Of a stretch of 64,000 nt of DNA, positions 1 through 12,147 are shown one piece after another. The position numbers and the translations under genes were made by a program. The stretch comes from Climacteris rufus. Its lineage: Eukaryota; Chordata; Aves; Passeriformes; Climacteridae. The DNA is taken from assembly GCA_013398175.1 (NCBI GenBank), contig VZRZ01002005.1, positions 100,572-164,571 on the forward strand, in the 5' to 3' direction. The notes beneath the pieces were generated by a model. It had not been told where the DNA came from and did no database searches. It saw only the letters and a list, made by a program, of their open reading frames with translations. Each line of letters begins with the position of its first letter. Positions within the stretch are counted from its first letter, which is position 1.

Positions 1-1104
1 AAATAGTAAGTATACAATTAGAATAACCTGTATAAAGGAACATTCTTCAGATAGACAAAATTCATATCTAGTTTACTTCTACTTTTTTGTTTGTTTGCCT
101 GTTTCCTCTTTCATTTAGCTGCCTTTTTTTTTCCCCTCCACTAAATGCAATTTTTTCAGTTTGGTTCTGTCCGAAGTTAATTTCATTCCCATGTTGTTTG
201 CTGTAGGAACATAGGTCCCTGGCTTTGTCAGAGGTATCTTTTTAGATGAACAGGAACCTGAAATTAATGATTAAGCATTTTGTGATTTTCCATCCTTTCA
301 GTTTGCACAAAGATCTATTTTGCCTTTTTTTCTAGTTATCACCAAAATTTGTTTTTATTTCAATCAAAAGGGAAAGTTCTACCAGAAAAATAATAACAAA
401 ACTAACTTTAGTTTGGAAAAAAATCAGACATACTATTTAGTCCCCGGCTTGGTTTCATTTAATTGCTTAATACTGTTTTCCAAAGTTTCTTTAGAACATA
501 CCCTTATATCATCTAAAATAGAATAAGTTGTTAGTTTCTCTTACACAGACCATAAAATGCAGATTAATTTTGTGATTGGATGCTCAGCTGGAGTTAATCT
601 TTACTTACCACAGAAAAGCAGATGTTTCGTATCCTCTGGGTAACTGTAGACCATAAAAAGTCATAGAAAATTCATTCTTTTCTTTTCAATAAAAAAATGC
701 AAACTAACTATATGATGGTTCCATGGTGTTTCCCATTCTAAATAGACCAAGAACATTGAAATATGACAACTCTATATGAATTTGAAACACATAATTAGAG
801 CAAGCCTCAATAGCAGAATTTTATTCCTTAATGCTTTCTTTTCTCTACCCCTCTGAGCTGTAAATATTTGTTTCTGTACAATTCAAACATATTACTCCGT
901 CACTAATGAGAATGCAATATTGACTACCAGCAGGAGAAAAATAGTTTAGTGGGAATGTCCCAAAGATGAGCTGAAATTCAGACAGCTGCATAGCAATATT
1001 TTTATAGAGCAGGGATGTATGGACAGGTTCGTTTGTATAACCTTGGCTGTGAACTTGTAAGAAGAGTGTAGGTTGATCTGCAGTGTGCTTCTGGTCATGA
1101 TATT
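1..1104. other. AT-rich unique sequence, nothing recognised
   Basis: No repeat family, RNA gene or credible exon is visible here. The longest open frame (320-526, plus strand) begins at TTG, runs through T-rich sequence and resembles no protein I know. A short T-run near 126-133 is the only simple-sequence feature. Confidence 0.5.
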
Positions 1105-1383
1105 AAGGAGTAATGGCTTAAACAAGGGGTAGTGACTTCAAGCTGAAAGAAGGTAGGTTTAAATTAGACATTAGGAAGAAATTCTTTATTGTGAGGGTGG
1201 TGAGGCACTGGAACAGGTTGCCCAGAGAAGCTCTCATCCATGCAAGGGTTCAAGATCAGGTTGGACTGGGCTTTGAGCAACCTTCTCTAGCCAAAGGTAT
1301 CCCTCCCCATGGCAAGGGCATTGGAACTAGATAATCTTTAAGGTGTCTTCCAACACAAAACTTTCCATGATTCTATGATTTTA
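1105..1383 (+). mobile_element. CR1 LINE 3'-end fragment, 5'-truncated
   Basis: This is the last ~280 bp of a CR1 non-LTR retrotransposon in plus orientation. It follows the conserved CR1 3' block: the 'aaggggtagtgacttcaa' segment, the 'attaggaagaaattcttta' segment, 'gtgaggcactggaacaggtt', 'gcccagagaag', and the terminal 'ccatgattctatgatttta', which carries the ATTCTATG-type tail typical of CR1. Almost all of the reverse-transcriptase ORF is missing, as in most genomic CR1 copies, which are severely 5'-truncated at insertion. Divergence is moderate (several substitutions and small indels), so it is an old, dead copy. Family-level identity is very likely; the subfamily is not assigned. Confidence 0.92.
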
Positions 1384-2657
1384 TCTGACATCATATACCA
1401 GTTACTCGAACCACTGATGGAAGAGAAGAAAGGTGACTGTCATTTCTTATGACAAACATTTGTCTTGGAGAAAGGACAAATCACTATGGACAGTTATTGC
1501 AGAGCACTCAATATGCAGCAAGCACACAGCCCACAGCAGCTTTGCTCTTGAATAACACTCCACATTCCCACTGCAGGAGACATTAACAGCCTAGAGGCAA
1601 AAATCAGGGTCCCATTAGGCTGCACACCAGGCAGGGCAGTAGCTATGGGAAGCCCCTTACCGTACAGAAACAGCTGAATGGGCAGGTGGCCACATTCAGC
1701 AGGAAAATGAGACAGCAGGTGGGAACATGAGATAGGAAAGGAAATTAAGAGGGAGAACAATCTTGTTTCATGTGCTGGTCCATAGCCTCTGTGCATCGTC
1801 TGGCACTGTCCCACTCAACCTCCAGGCATCTGTTGCACTATCTGTTTGTGATAGAGGCTCCTGATGCTATGAGCTCTTGGACAACCCTGAATGAATTCAC
1901 AGGGCTGTACCCTGTCTCTTCCACTAATGTTGTGTGTGCATGGCTGGGAGTTTTCCTGGCACAGCCACCAACCATTTCATCATCACATATGGGAGGAGAG
2001 ATGACCAGAGACAGCTTGGGCAGGAAGAACAAAACGCTCTGCTAGAAATTAAGGAAGTGGAAGCTTTTGCTCATGAGTGGGAAGTAGTTATCTGAAACAT
2101 TAGAATGAAAACTGGATTTAAATATTATTAGTCATGAAGAGCTTACACTACCCCACCAAAGTCAAGTGAAACCTACTTTACATCTACCAGATATTGATAT
2201 GAACAACATAATTTCCCTTGGCCAGAGATCTCAAAACACTCAACAAAGCTGGTTCAGCATTACTTCTCTTGACTTTCAGGTTGCTTCTCTTTTATTCTTG
2301 GGGTTCACATGCCCAAAACCTTGTCCAGGTTCAAATCTTCATTTGTTTTACATGTTTTTGGAAGCAGCAAATGGTAGGATGACAGCTCTGACTCCAAAAT
2401 CTTTCAAGTTCAAGCTAAAGCCTGGCGACTGGCAGCATGCCACTCCCTCTGCAGGGTCTCTATCGATTGCAAGAGGGGCTCTGTGCAGAGGCAGCAGTTT
2501 TCTCCTCCACAAGTGCAAAAATCAGAGCCAATGTGAGCAGAGGCTGATGATGAAACAGAAATCAGAGAGCAAACGAAGGAAAACTAAAGTCACAACAATA
2601 AGGTTGTGTAGATGATATATGCACAGAAAGTAATTCTTGAGCAGATGTTTCATGCCA
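1384..2657. other. Unique sequence, no supported gene
   Basis: Slightly more GC than its surroundings between about 1500 and 2000 and again near 2400-2500. Open frames on both strands (minus 1494-1814, plus 1770-2045, plus 2166-2615) overlap or start at non-ATG codons and match nothing I recognise. They are best read as chance frames in a stop-poor stretch. Confidence 0.45.
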
Positions 2658-2752
2658 GTGGAGTGATTAAGTGACATGCCTTAATCCACACAGCTCTAGC
2701 AAGGTCAAAAACAGGCACCAGATATTTTACTCTTTTCTACTAACACTCTCGA
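2658..2752 (+). repeat. Ancient MIR/CORE-like SINE remnant (weak)
   Basis: The stretch 'gagtgattaagtgacatgcc', then 'cacacagctctagcaaggtc', then an 'aaacaggcaccaga' segment follows the order of the well-known amniote MIR-type sequence (a 'gattaagtgacttgcccaag' block, a 'cacacagc' block, then a 'cagagc...gaaccca' block). Similarity is by eye and decayed, with no visible ends. It could be chance, so treat it as a candidate. Confidence 0.38.
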
Positions 2753-5700
2753 CACTGGGTATCACTGGGTAACAACAAGAGCATTAGCAGTGTGGTGAAT
2801 CAGTGACTTTTTGTCCTTTGTACTTATATATCTATTCTCTTACAACTCACCAGGGTTTGTGACTAACAGCATCAGATACAAATCAGCAAGTATTGTATTT
2901 CAGAACCTGTTTTGCCAGAACCTCACAACAATGCTAAACAGATCCTTCAGCCACAGCATCTCTTTCTTTTCTTCTTTAAATTCTTTTATGTCCTTCAGCA
3001 AAGCCCCTTTTCAAACAGTGAAAAATTCCACACAAGGCAATGAAGATTCAATATACATTGCTTAGAGAGAATTATTTCCCTATAAATTGTCTTCAAAAAA
3101 AGATCTTGGCATTTGACCAAAACCACATATCTTAAATTATCTTGCATCCTTTCAAACACACAGTCCTAAGCCCTTTTTTGTCCATACTAGAAAGACAGTC
3201 ATACTTTGGCACAATTTAAAAGGTTTTGAGAATGATGATGATTTAAAACAACGTATTCCCTAAGCAGGCTGTGGACTTGAGCAGAAACAGCCACAGAGTC
3301 CTGCAGGGACTTCACAACATAGAATTGATTTAGCAGGGAAGTGTGTAGATTGAACAGTGATGGATGCTGTAGAAAACTATGTGATACAGATGATAGATGG
3401 TCATTTGAAAAAGATCAAGAAAAAACACACTGAAAACCAGGAGAGCCTCCAGCTTTGTTCAAATTATGATCAGTATCAGGCATAGTAAGGCCTCAGACAC
3501 AAAATGCATGGATAAAGCCATGCTCTGGAGTGTCATCTCTTTTCAGAAGCGCTGCCCTAGTGCAAAAAGCTGTTGCTGCAATAGATGTCATTAGAGATTA
3601 AAACAGCTGTATGAAAACTTTTCTTACACAGCATAAGAACATGCACATGGTGTGTTCACGCACTGAAATACTGATATTGCTGGTGCCAGGTAGAGGCAAA
3701 AATAAGCATCCAACATCCCCTGGCTTCTCCTGGACAGGGGCTGAGGCCCCAGATGTGGTCCCAGCTTCCTTTCCTGCCTGGACTGGAGCAGGTGCTCTGT
3801 GTAAGGTGCTGCATAGATGGTCACCATAGGGCCAGGGGTCTTACCCTGATAATGATGGCCAGCATGGGAGAGGAAGGAACAGAGGGTGCCCTGCACCAGT
3901 TGGCACCAGAAGCTCATTAAATACATCTCTTATTGTTTTCTCTTTTTTTGCAGGAGGATTGTTTGTTTGTGGTCATGAAAGATGAAGGCTATCCATCAGT
4001 CTTATTCATAGAAAGCACTTCAGGCCCTTTTATGTTCTGCAAGCAGAAGACTGAGCAATGGAAATCTGTCTTCAAATATTCCCCGTCCTCTCAAGAAAAC
4101 ACATCCCAAGACAAAATGTTACAAAAACTCAACCACACTTCTTTGATAAATTCCTACGAGCTATATCAAACCTCATCACATTGAAAGCACCAGAGAATGT
4201 AATTTTTGCAAAGACACTAACAGAAAATGTATAAATTTGTGCTTGCAAATGTAACAAATTCAAAGGGCTCGTTTTGAGACTCACTTCCAATTCTTAATTT
4301 TTCAAATGCTGTTAATACTTCCAATGCTTCATTAGCATATCCTGTATGCTCTTTAAATTATACAGGAGCTGCTATCAAAAACCTGCTAAGGGAGATTCCA
4401 GAGAACTCTGACATACAAAAACTGTGCTTAATATCTACATTTTAACATTAGTCAGAGCCTACATAGATCAAAGATATATTCTGGAACAGCATGATTATAA
4501 GCCTGCACAAGTGAAAAATAGGAATGAAATTAAAGGACATCTGCATATCTGTAGACTAAATACACTCATATAGGAAAATGCTTTGGGAACACTAATGATC
4601 TGTACACTATATAGCAGTGGGAGAAGAATTGGGACAAAAGACCAGCACTGGAATCTTAAAATTATAGCAAAAAATTACCAGTTTTCTTCCTCAAAGTTTC
4701 TGCTTCTTTCTATCTGATTTTTCATAATAGCAAAATTCTCTATTTTTTATGATATTTAAATGTAGATGACTCGAACATATATATAAGCAAAAGACTTTGT
4801 CCACGAAAAATTCTTACAAGTGCAAAATTTGTAACAGGAAACTTTGAAATTCAATACTGTAATTCAATGTCTGTAAAACCTACAGAAAATATTGTATGGA
4901 CAAACAGGCTTCTTTCAGAACATGTGAGCAAAAACAGAGATGATTTTGAAAGGGTTGAAAATGTTTTCCTGCAGCTTTTCTTTGCATTCTCAAACCACAG
5001 GAGGGATTGAAAATAATGTCAGCATAAAAGAACACATGAAAGAAGGTGGAATGTTTTTTCTTTGAACAGATTCATAAAGTAAGCTTTCAGTCTTGGAGCA
5101 ATGCATCTTCAAGAGTTTAACTCAATGACCACGACACTTGGCTCATTTGCTGATTGCCAATTTTGCTGATTATTTCTTGATCTGAATAACTACCCTTAGG
5201 AAAAAAAATTAGGTAGCAGACGCATTTGTCTGCCCTGAAACTACTAAACAATTGACTGATTTCAATCGCCTCATTTGAATTTTCAAATACAGAAAAGCCT
5301 CTAAATGCCAATATATTCCTTTCTACACTCATATGTCAGAATATGCCAGAAAAGTTCCTTAACAATTTTCATTCCAAGGAATTGCAGAGTTTTACAGGTT
5401 GTGAACAAAGATCATGCTGTCAGCTCATAAAATAGTTTTATGTGAGGAAATACAGCAGCAATTCTCTTCTATTTCAGAATTAAGGAGTGGGAATCTTAAT
5501 TAGACAGAGGGATAATATCAGCTAGTTACATAGAACAGAAGAAAATGCATAAAGGGTATGAAATCTTGTGCTTCAGGACATTAGTCAAGCAGTAATGGAT
5601 GGGTTAGCTCAGAAATACCCCTGGGGAGTAGGCAATTTTTTCATTTCCCCCTTCATTTATCGCCTTTGAAAGCTAACTCATCTGAACAGGTGTAAATGAG

Positions 5701-7896
5701 TCCAGTGGGTCTAATGAGACATATGAAAAAGAGGATGGGAGTTACAGTAAAGATCACTAGTTTGGAAACGAAGCTTCGTGAGAAGAAATAGCTGAATAAT
5801 GCATTAGCCTGCCTGACAGCCACCCCTGCTACTTTTACCCCTGCTCCTCGGCCCACATTTCGTCACTGATTACTGAGGTGAAGCAATTAAGCATGTCAAT
5901 TCTCAACTACCCATAACCTATTGCTGGCTCCCCAGCAGGGATGAGCTTATTATGTATATATGAATACAGCAGCTTTCCCATTTGTATGGACCAGTACATT
6001 TTTAGGATCAATTTAGCTCACCATGACAATGTGCAAAAGAGATGCAATGTGTCTTCTTACTAAACCAAACAATGTCTATCAGTGAATTTTTGTCTTCATC
6101 CCAGCATGTGCACTTTTCATGGAGGAAACACAATGTGTTATATGAGTTTTGGTGTCAGCTAAGGCTTATCTTCAGTGATAGCTGTTTCTATGCAGAGATG
6201 ACTCTTACTGCAAAAGCCTAGTGGCAAGACACAGATTGTAACCTCAGTAAAACCGAATGAACTGAGGCCTACAATCCTCACCAGTATTTGATTTTGGCTA
6301 CTTATTTGTAGCAAAAGCTACCAGCATCCAGTCTCTGCTAGTGTTTTACAGGAAGGTAGCTGTAACTCCTGCAGAAAACCCCCTCTCTGCACTGAAGACA
6401 AAGCTTATGTGCATAAACTGAGCTGCCAATAAATTCAATGCAAGTTGTCCATAAGCCAGATTCTCAGCTGGTGTGGACTGGCACAGCTCCACGCATGTCA
6501 ATTACACGCAATATGATGTCTGTCTCTGCTGCTGGTGGGCCATGTGCTAATTTGCAGCCGGAGAGGGCACATCACACTGGATGGCTCTTGCTGGGCTGCA
6601 GCAGAGCACAGTGAATTAACTGTTTGCAGGGTTTGATGGTGACCTCATTTCACCCAGGACTGCAATAACTAGGGATTTGACCCAGACTTGATTCCCAGCT
6701 CTGCTGGAAGAGATCGAAACATCTCCTTGGTTGCATTAACTGACCCCTTAAACTGGGTGATGTGGTGAGTAGCTGCCAGCCTCTCTTGTGCCCATTGCAC
6801 TGTCACATTTAGAGTCAGGAGAAGTGGGAGTGTAGGTAGCCCTATAGCCTGCCTGGTGCAGAGATACTGCAAGCAAGAATATAAACATTCTGTGAGCTCA
6901 CAACAATTATTTATCAGTTAATGCACACAGTAGGAAACGAGGGATAAGAGGCTACTAGGCTGAGCAGGAGCACGCTCGCTGCCCATGACAGAGACACCCC
7001 ATGAGTATCTGTTGTCCAGGCAGCCATCCGTCAGATGGGGAAGTGTCAACCTCCTTGTTGGAAATGACTGAACCTCCACCTTCCTGAATTGCTCTCATTT
7101 CTTGTAGTTTTGTGCCATCACATGTCAGTAGTTTTCTCCTGAGGACTTAATTTTTCTTCTGCCTGTGTTTTTACTTTTCTTATTTTACATGGCTTTGGCT
7201 TATGTTCCCTGAGAGCTCAACACCTTCTCTTTTCATTAGAAAATCAGAGAGCTTGGTTTCAAAAATCCAAGCCATGGGTCACAAGCAGCTAAAACCCTGG
7301 GCTGCATGCTCCATTGCCATCTCCAGCAGTGCAGTCCCACTCCTCCCTTCACACCAGTACTAGCCCATCAGCAGCTGAGCAACAAACCTGGAAACAGGAT
7401 CAGATCCAGGCTGAAGCAATTATTTTTTTTCTTCCACATGCGTGTAGCTTGCAGCCAGGCCATATTCCTGGCTTCACAAGTGTTAGCATCAGCAGTAAGG
7501 AGGGAAATGGAAGAGGTACCTGAGGAAAAGTTGGGAGGATAGCAATCCTGTAGCTTTAATCAGAAGGGGACCTAACTACACCAATTATAAAAGTACAATT
7601 TGAGAACAACTCACTCAGCCTAGTAGCAAGTTAAGGGAATATCCATAGGACATGTGATTCTTCTTTCCCTTAGGCAAAGTAGAGAATTGAACTCCAGTAT
7701 CCCAGTACTGAAAAAGCTCGCTTGGTATTGAAAGACTGGTTAAAACGGACACATTTCACTTTCTTCCTATATTTTGGGAAAAGATTTTAAACAAAGTCCT
7801 CTAGAGCCACTAGTATAATTTTTGCTAAAGATTTCCAAAATTAGAATAACATTCTTCATTTACAGATCAAATTAAATATTTCCAATGATTTATTGA
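2753..7896. other. Unique AT-rich sequence with a possible splice-acceptor/open-frame pair
   Basis: No repeat family recognised. At 3933-3953 a strong polypyrimidine tract ends in GCAG and is followed by a frame open to a TGA at 4182-4184 (about 76 codons). It resembles no family I know (see findings). A 12-bp perfect palindrome (ACGAAGCTTCGT) lies at 5768-5779. Other open frames here (2811-3065, 5653-5856, 6669-6872, 7306-7542) look like chance frames. Confidence 0.45.
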
Positions 7897-7911
7897 TTTT
7901 TTTTTTTTTTT
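7897..7911. repeat. Homopolymer T15 run
   Basis: Uninterrupted run of 15 T, followed shortly by an A-rich stretch (about 7920-7929). No processed pseudogene or retroposon body was recognised next to it. Confidence 0.9.
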
Positions 7912-10900
7912 AGACAAGTTAAAAAAAAGAGAAAGTTGCATGTTGGAAAAAAACCTTCCTCTTCCATTTAGCATCCACATTAAAAAAACATTTTTCATTG
8001 AATCCTATCCTGCTGTGCTGATCTAATATGTATTTTATAGAAGCCATTTCCTACCGTTCATGCTGTTCTCTGTTTTCTCAGTGATGTGTCCCAAAGGATA
8101 GTGTTAAGGAATTGCTTGACCTCTAGTGTCCCTGAGATTTTGAGAAAGAATTTGCTGGTGATGCTTACTGAAACAGAAGGTGGAAAAGAAAACAGATTGA
8201 AGACAGCTTCTACGGTTTTTTATTTCAGAGAGTGAGTTCAGGACCACCTTTCTGTAAAAAACAGTGGGACAGCCTGATTTTCCATATCAATGTCTGCTCC
8301 TGGGGGTAACAGTAGGAAAAAAGAGCTTTCTGATCCTTCTTTCATCTGTACTGATGCTCTGAAGAAAGATTGTATACAGACTTCATCGCCATTTAACATT
8401 GCTAGTTTTTAAAACTTTTGCTCTGACTTAGTTCTCTTGAAACTTTTCACCACAAGGAAAAGTTACAGTTTCCAAACCAATTCTTGAGAGAAGATTGAAC
8501 TGACTGAGAGATTTATTTATTTGTGTCTGTTGTCATTGAAACGTCTGTGTTGGTAAGACTGTAACTAAAAATTCAGCTTGACTGATGCACAACAGAAACC
8601 TTTTCAAAATTTTTCTGTGTTTTAGAACCCAAAGAACCACTTTGAAAGAACCAGGTCCAGAGCATATAGCACAGCAGGTGTGGACACGTGATCTAACAAG
8701 GCTGAGTTACCACAGGTGAACAAATTACCACTCTGCAGTTGAGCTCCCACATCTGGACAGTTGTGCCTCCTGGCTTATTCCAATAGTGAAACAGAATATA
8801 TTAGAGGAAGCAAAATGTGTTTCCCCAATGGTGGGGAAAAGCATGAAGAGTCAATTATTACCATACAGGTGCTGGGCAATGATTTCTTATGCCACAATGA
8901 TTCAATAATTCTTGGTTGTATGCCAAAAAGGTACATACAATCAGTGCTGGGAGCCCAGATGATGGGTGGTAACTTTCTGACTTTACATGGCTTGATTACA
9001 TTTCATCACGTGTAACTTTAGATTCATTCTCAGGAATAATACAGTCATTTGCACTCATATTGCCTAAAAGGGCTTGTGTGGGCTTTTTGAAAGCAGTTTG
9101 GAATATTAGAAACTTAAATTTTAACTTAAAAATTTTTTTTAGAAATTTTAACTTAGAATTAGAAACTTAAATTTGTATTGAAAACAGGGAAGTATTTACA
9201 GATGATACAGTACTTGTCCCTTGCCCTAATGTATACCTACCAAATTGTTCATCTTGTAACTTGTCACATCAACATGTTTCAAGATGCATGACAAGATGTT
9301 TTACAACCTGAAGGTGTTTCTGTTTGTGAATTATTTTACATTGAAAGAATTTGCAACGAGTTTTTTATCAATCTGGTTATTTTTGTGTGCAGCAGCTTGC
9401 AAAGCTTTGTATTTCTGCACTCTTTTGGAGAAAAAAAAAACCCTCTCACTGTAATTGAAAATAATAAGGTAAAGATTGTTTCCACTAAATACTTTTCATT
9501 TCCTTCTTTTCCTTCTATCATTTTTTTGTGACAAAATCTCTCAAAAAAGCACGAAGCACAAATAGGAGTGTGTAGTAGTTATTTTTGTTGGAAGGTCAAT
9601 GTTTTTCTTCCTGGTCTTTGTTGTAAGATGATTTGTTGACTCCCATACCAATATTTTATAGTTATAAAGAGCTTTTGGGTATCATTTTGGCCTTTTCATT
9701 AAGCTGGATTTCACCTGATTAAATGTCTTTAGTGTAGACTTCAACAGCTATGGAGATTCCTGTCTCCCCCCTATAGTTTTATGGAAAGAAATAAGCATTG
9801 AAACAGAATGGATTATTTTACCCTAAACTGGGACACCAAAAATGAGGCATCTAATTGTGCTCTTAAGTGCTTAATTCATTTCACTGACTAAGAGAAGATA
9901 ATGATGATGGAGACTTATTCAGAGCAGGCATCCAAAAGTGAAACAAAGTGATCTGATGCTTTTGCATGTTTTTCCCATGGTCTTGTTGTTGAAAGGAAGT
10001 GGAAACTGTACACAATTTGTCAGTGCTGAAGGATGTCTACCATTGCAAATTTCATCCCACCTCCCTTTAGAAATAAACAAGGCTGATCATCATGAAGATA
10101 GGGAATTAAACATATTTGTAGTGCCACCATCCCAGCCACCACAGCTATGAAAATATCCCTGTGAATATCAGTTGTAAGTATTCAGTTGAACTGAATTACC
10201 ACTAGAATGTTAAATAAAGGTTATCTAATACTTTATTTTGGAGGTGGGGGAGGGATTTCTAACCTCAATCACATAATAATATTGAACGAGCTGCATTTCA
10301 ATCTTGTTGGCCAATAAAACATTGATTACACAGCTGATGCCACAGCAGAAAAATTATATCTCTCTGAGAAAGCTTGTGAATATTTCACACAACAAAGGAA
10401 GTGTACTGTGCATGGAAACATTAGGCAATGTGTTACACAAAACCAACATAGCGTGGAGTGTATTATTTCCTAATATTCGTTTTTATGGTACTTCTAAGAG
10501 GTCTGTAAGTCATCTGTTTAGCCTGAAGAAATACCTCCTAAGCGTTAGAAAGCCAAGAAAAATCTGCAGCTCAGAATTCACAGGCTTTCTCTAACACTCC
10601 TGAACATTTTAGAGTCCAGCTAAATCTCAGGCCTTGTGGAGCTGATGGCAAGCTCCACACATCCAAATTCTGCCTTCTTCTGCGCAGTGTGTTCTTTTGA
10701 ACCTGGTCTATTAACCCTTGGTTAGTCACGTTTAATAGAGGTTCTGATGTACTAAGGCATTGCCACTTCAGAAATTCCTCTCTGAGAGAAAAAGAGTAAT
10801 TCTTCAGGTTCTTTATAGTTTTCTTATTTGGTTCGTATTTGGAAAGACTGTAAAATATTTTTTTCCCTTTTCTGGAATAGGAAGATTTGCAGAAAATTGA

Positions 10901-12081
10901 ACAGACACAGTAGAGTCCATGGAAGTTATGCTCCTAAGTGCTCCTGTGATAATCCTCTCTCTATGCCCTAGCTGGGTATGAGCAAGAAAATATAGTTTTC
11001 TTTTTTCCCAAGGAGCTGCATTTCAAAAAACATACGGAGACTTTTCTCTATGAGGTCTTTTGCTATTTTTGCAAAGAAATTTAATGAACTTACTTTTTGG
11101 CCAAGGCCTTCAAAACACATCCCACCTTCCTTCCCTTCTTGACATTTGAATGCTGTTTAATCAGTCACAAGAGCTAAACCAAATGAAAGAACCAGGAGAG
11201 GAAATGTGGGATCAAATTATCTGTTTCTTTTCATGCTTTACTCCAGAAATCATCAGTGAGAGATTGTCTGATTGGTTCCAATCTCATTTAATAGCCAGCT
11301 AAAAACATTTCTTAAAGAAACCAGTAACATTCAGTGACTCTGAGCACAAAAGAGCATTCAGGGATTTTGTTTCTTAGTTGAAGGAAAGTGTTCAGAATCC
11401 TTTCCGATAAGATCATTCAGTAGCTTTAATTTCTCATTAGAGCAGTTTTCAAGAAGTCTAAAGTCAGATTTCCATTCAGACGCATCTTGTGAATACAAGT
11501 TACTGTGCTGGTAAAGTGTTTGTTAATTAAAAAGAACATGTGGTATAGATGTGTTATTCTCTTGATCCACTTTAGATAAGTATGCAAGCCCTCTTTGGAG
11601 CATTTTGGAATGTGTTTCACTGTGTTCTTTCTCAAATGGGATGCCTAAAAACTTGTGTGGCTATTGGATGAACAGGTAGTGAACTGGTCTCTGGCAGTAT
11701 GGGCGTTTTTCCGACTTGATAATAAAATGCAGAAAATTCATATATCTTTAAAGAAAAGGTGACATTCACTTGGAGGAATCAAAATTTGAGGTAGCAATGG
11801 ATCTCAACTCACATGTACTATGATAGTATCAAGCACTGCTTACTGGTCTTATGCAAAGTTTGTTGTTAGCATTACATTGTGGGCTGAGAAGAAACGAGCT
11901 ACAGAGTTTCCCCACTCCCACTCTGGGGCTCTGCTTCAGGAGAGAAGGAGTGGGGAAGGAGTTCAATCTTAACTTATATCTCACTCACCCTGGGTAAGAT
12001 GAGCATATGTTTACAGTGTGAGGTTTTACTTCAGCCTTAGAAGAGAGAATAGAAAACCTGGTCCTTCCAAATAAATGCTCC
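7912..12081. other. Unique AT-rich sequence, nothing recognised
   Basis: No gene or repeat family seen. It contains a 17-bp exact direct repeat (9105-9121 and 9158-9174) in a very AT-rich local stretch, and a purine-rich GGAGGTGGGGGAGGG tract near 10240. Open frames (8761-9015, 10304-10594 and others) are short and unrecognised. Confidence 0.45.
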
Positions 12082-12147
12082 TTAGCTTGCTCCTTTTGCT
12101 AAAGATTATATTAGCTAAATATTAGCTTGCTCCTTTTGCTAAAGATT
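12082..12147. repeat. Local 40-bp tandem duplication (1.65 copies)
   Basis: A 26-bp segment starting 'ttagcttgctccttttgcta' is present identically at 12082-12107 and 12122-12147, giving a 40-bp period. The second copy is cut off after 26 bp. Identity of the copies indicates a fairly recent slippage-type duplication compared with surrounding decayed repeats. Confidence 0.9.

Noticed and set aside
2325..2345. tRNA T-loop-like word (CCAGGTTCAAATC)
   Set aside because: No matching acceptor, D-arm or anticodon arm in the right positions upstream.
2166..2615. 149-codon plus-strand frame with a Lys/Arg-rich end
   Set aside because: Starts at GTG and resembles no family; no transcript evidence can be read from sequence.
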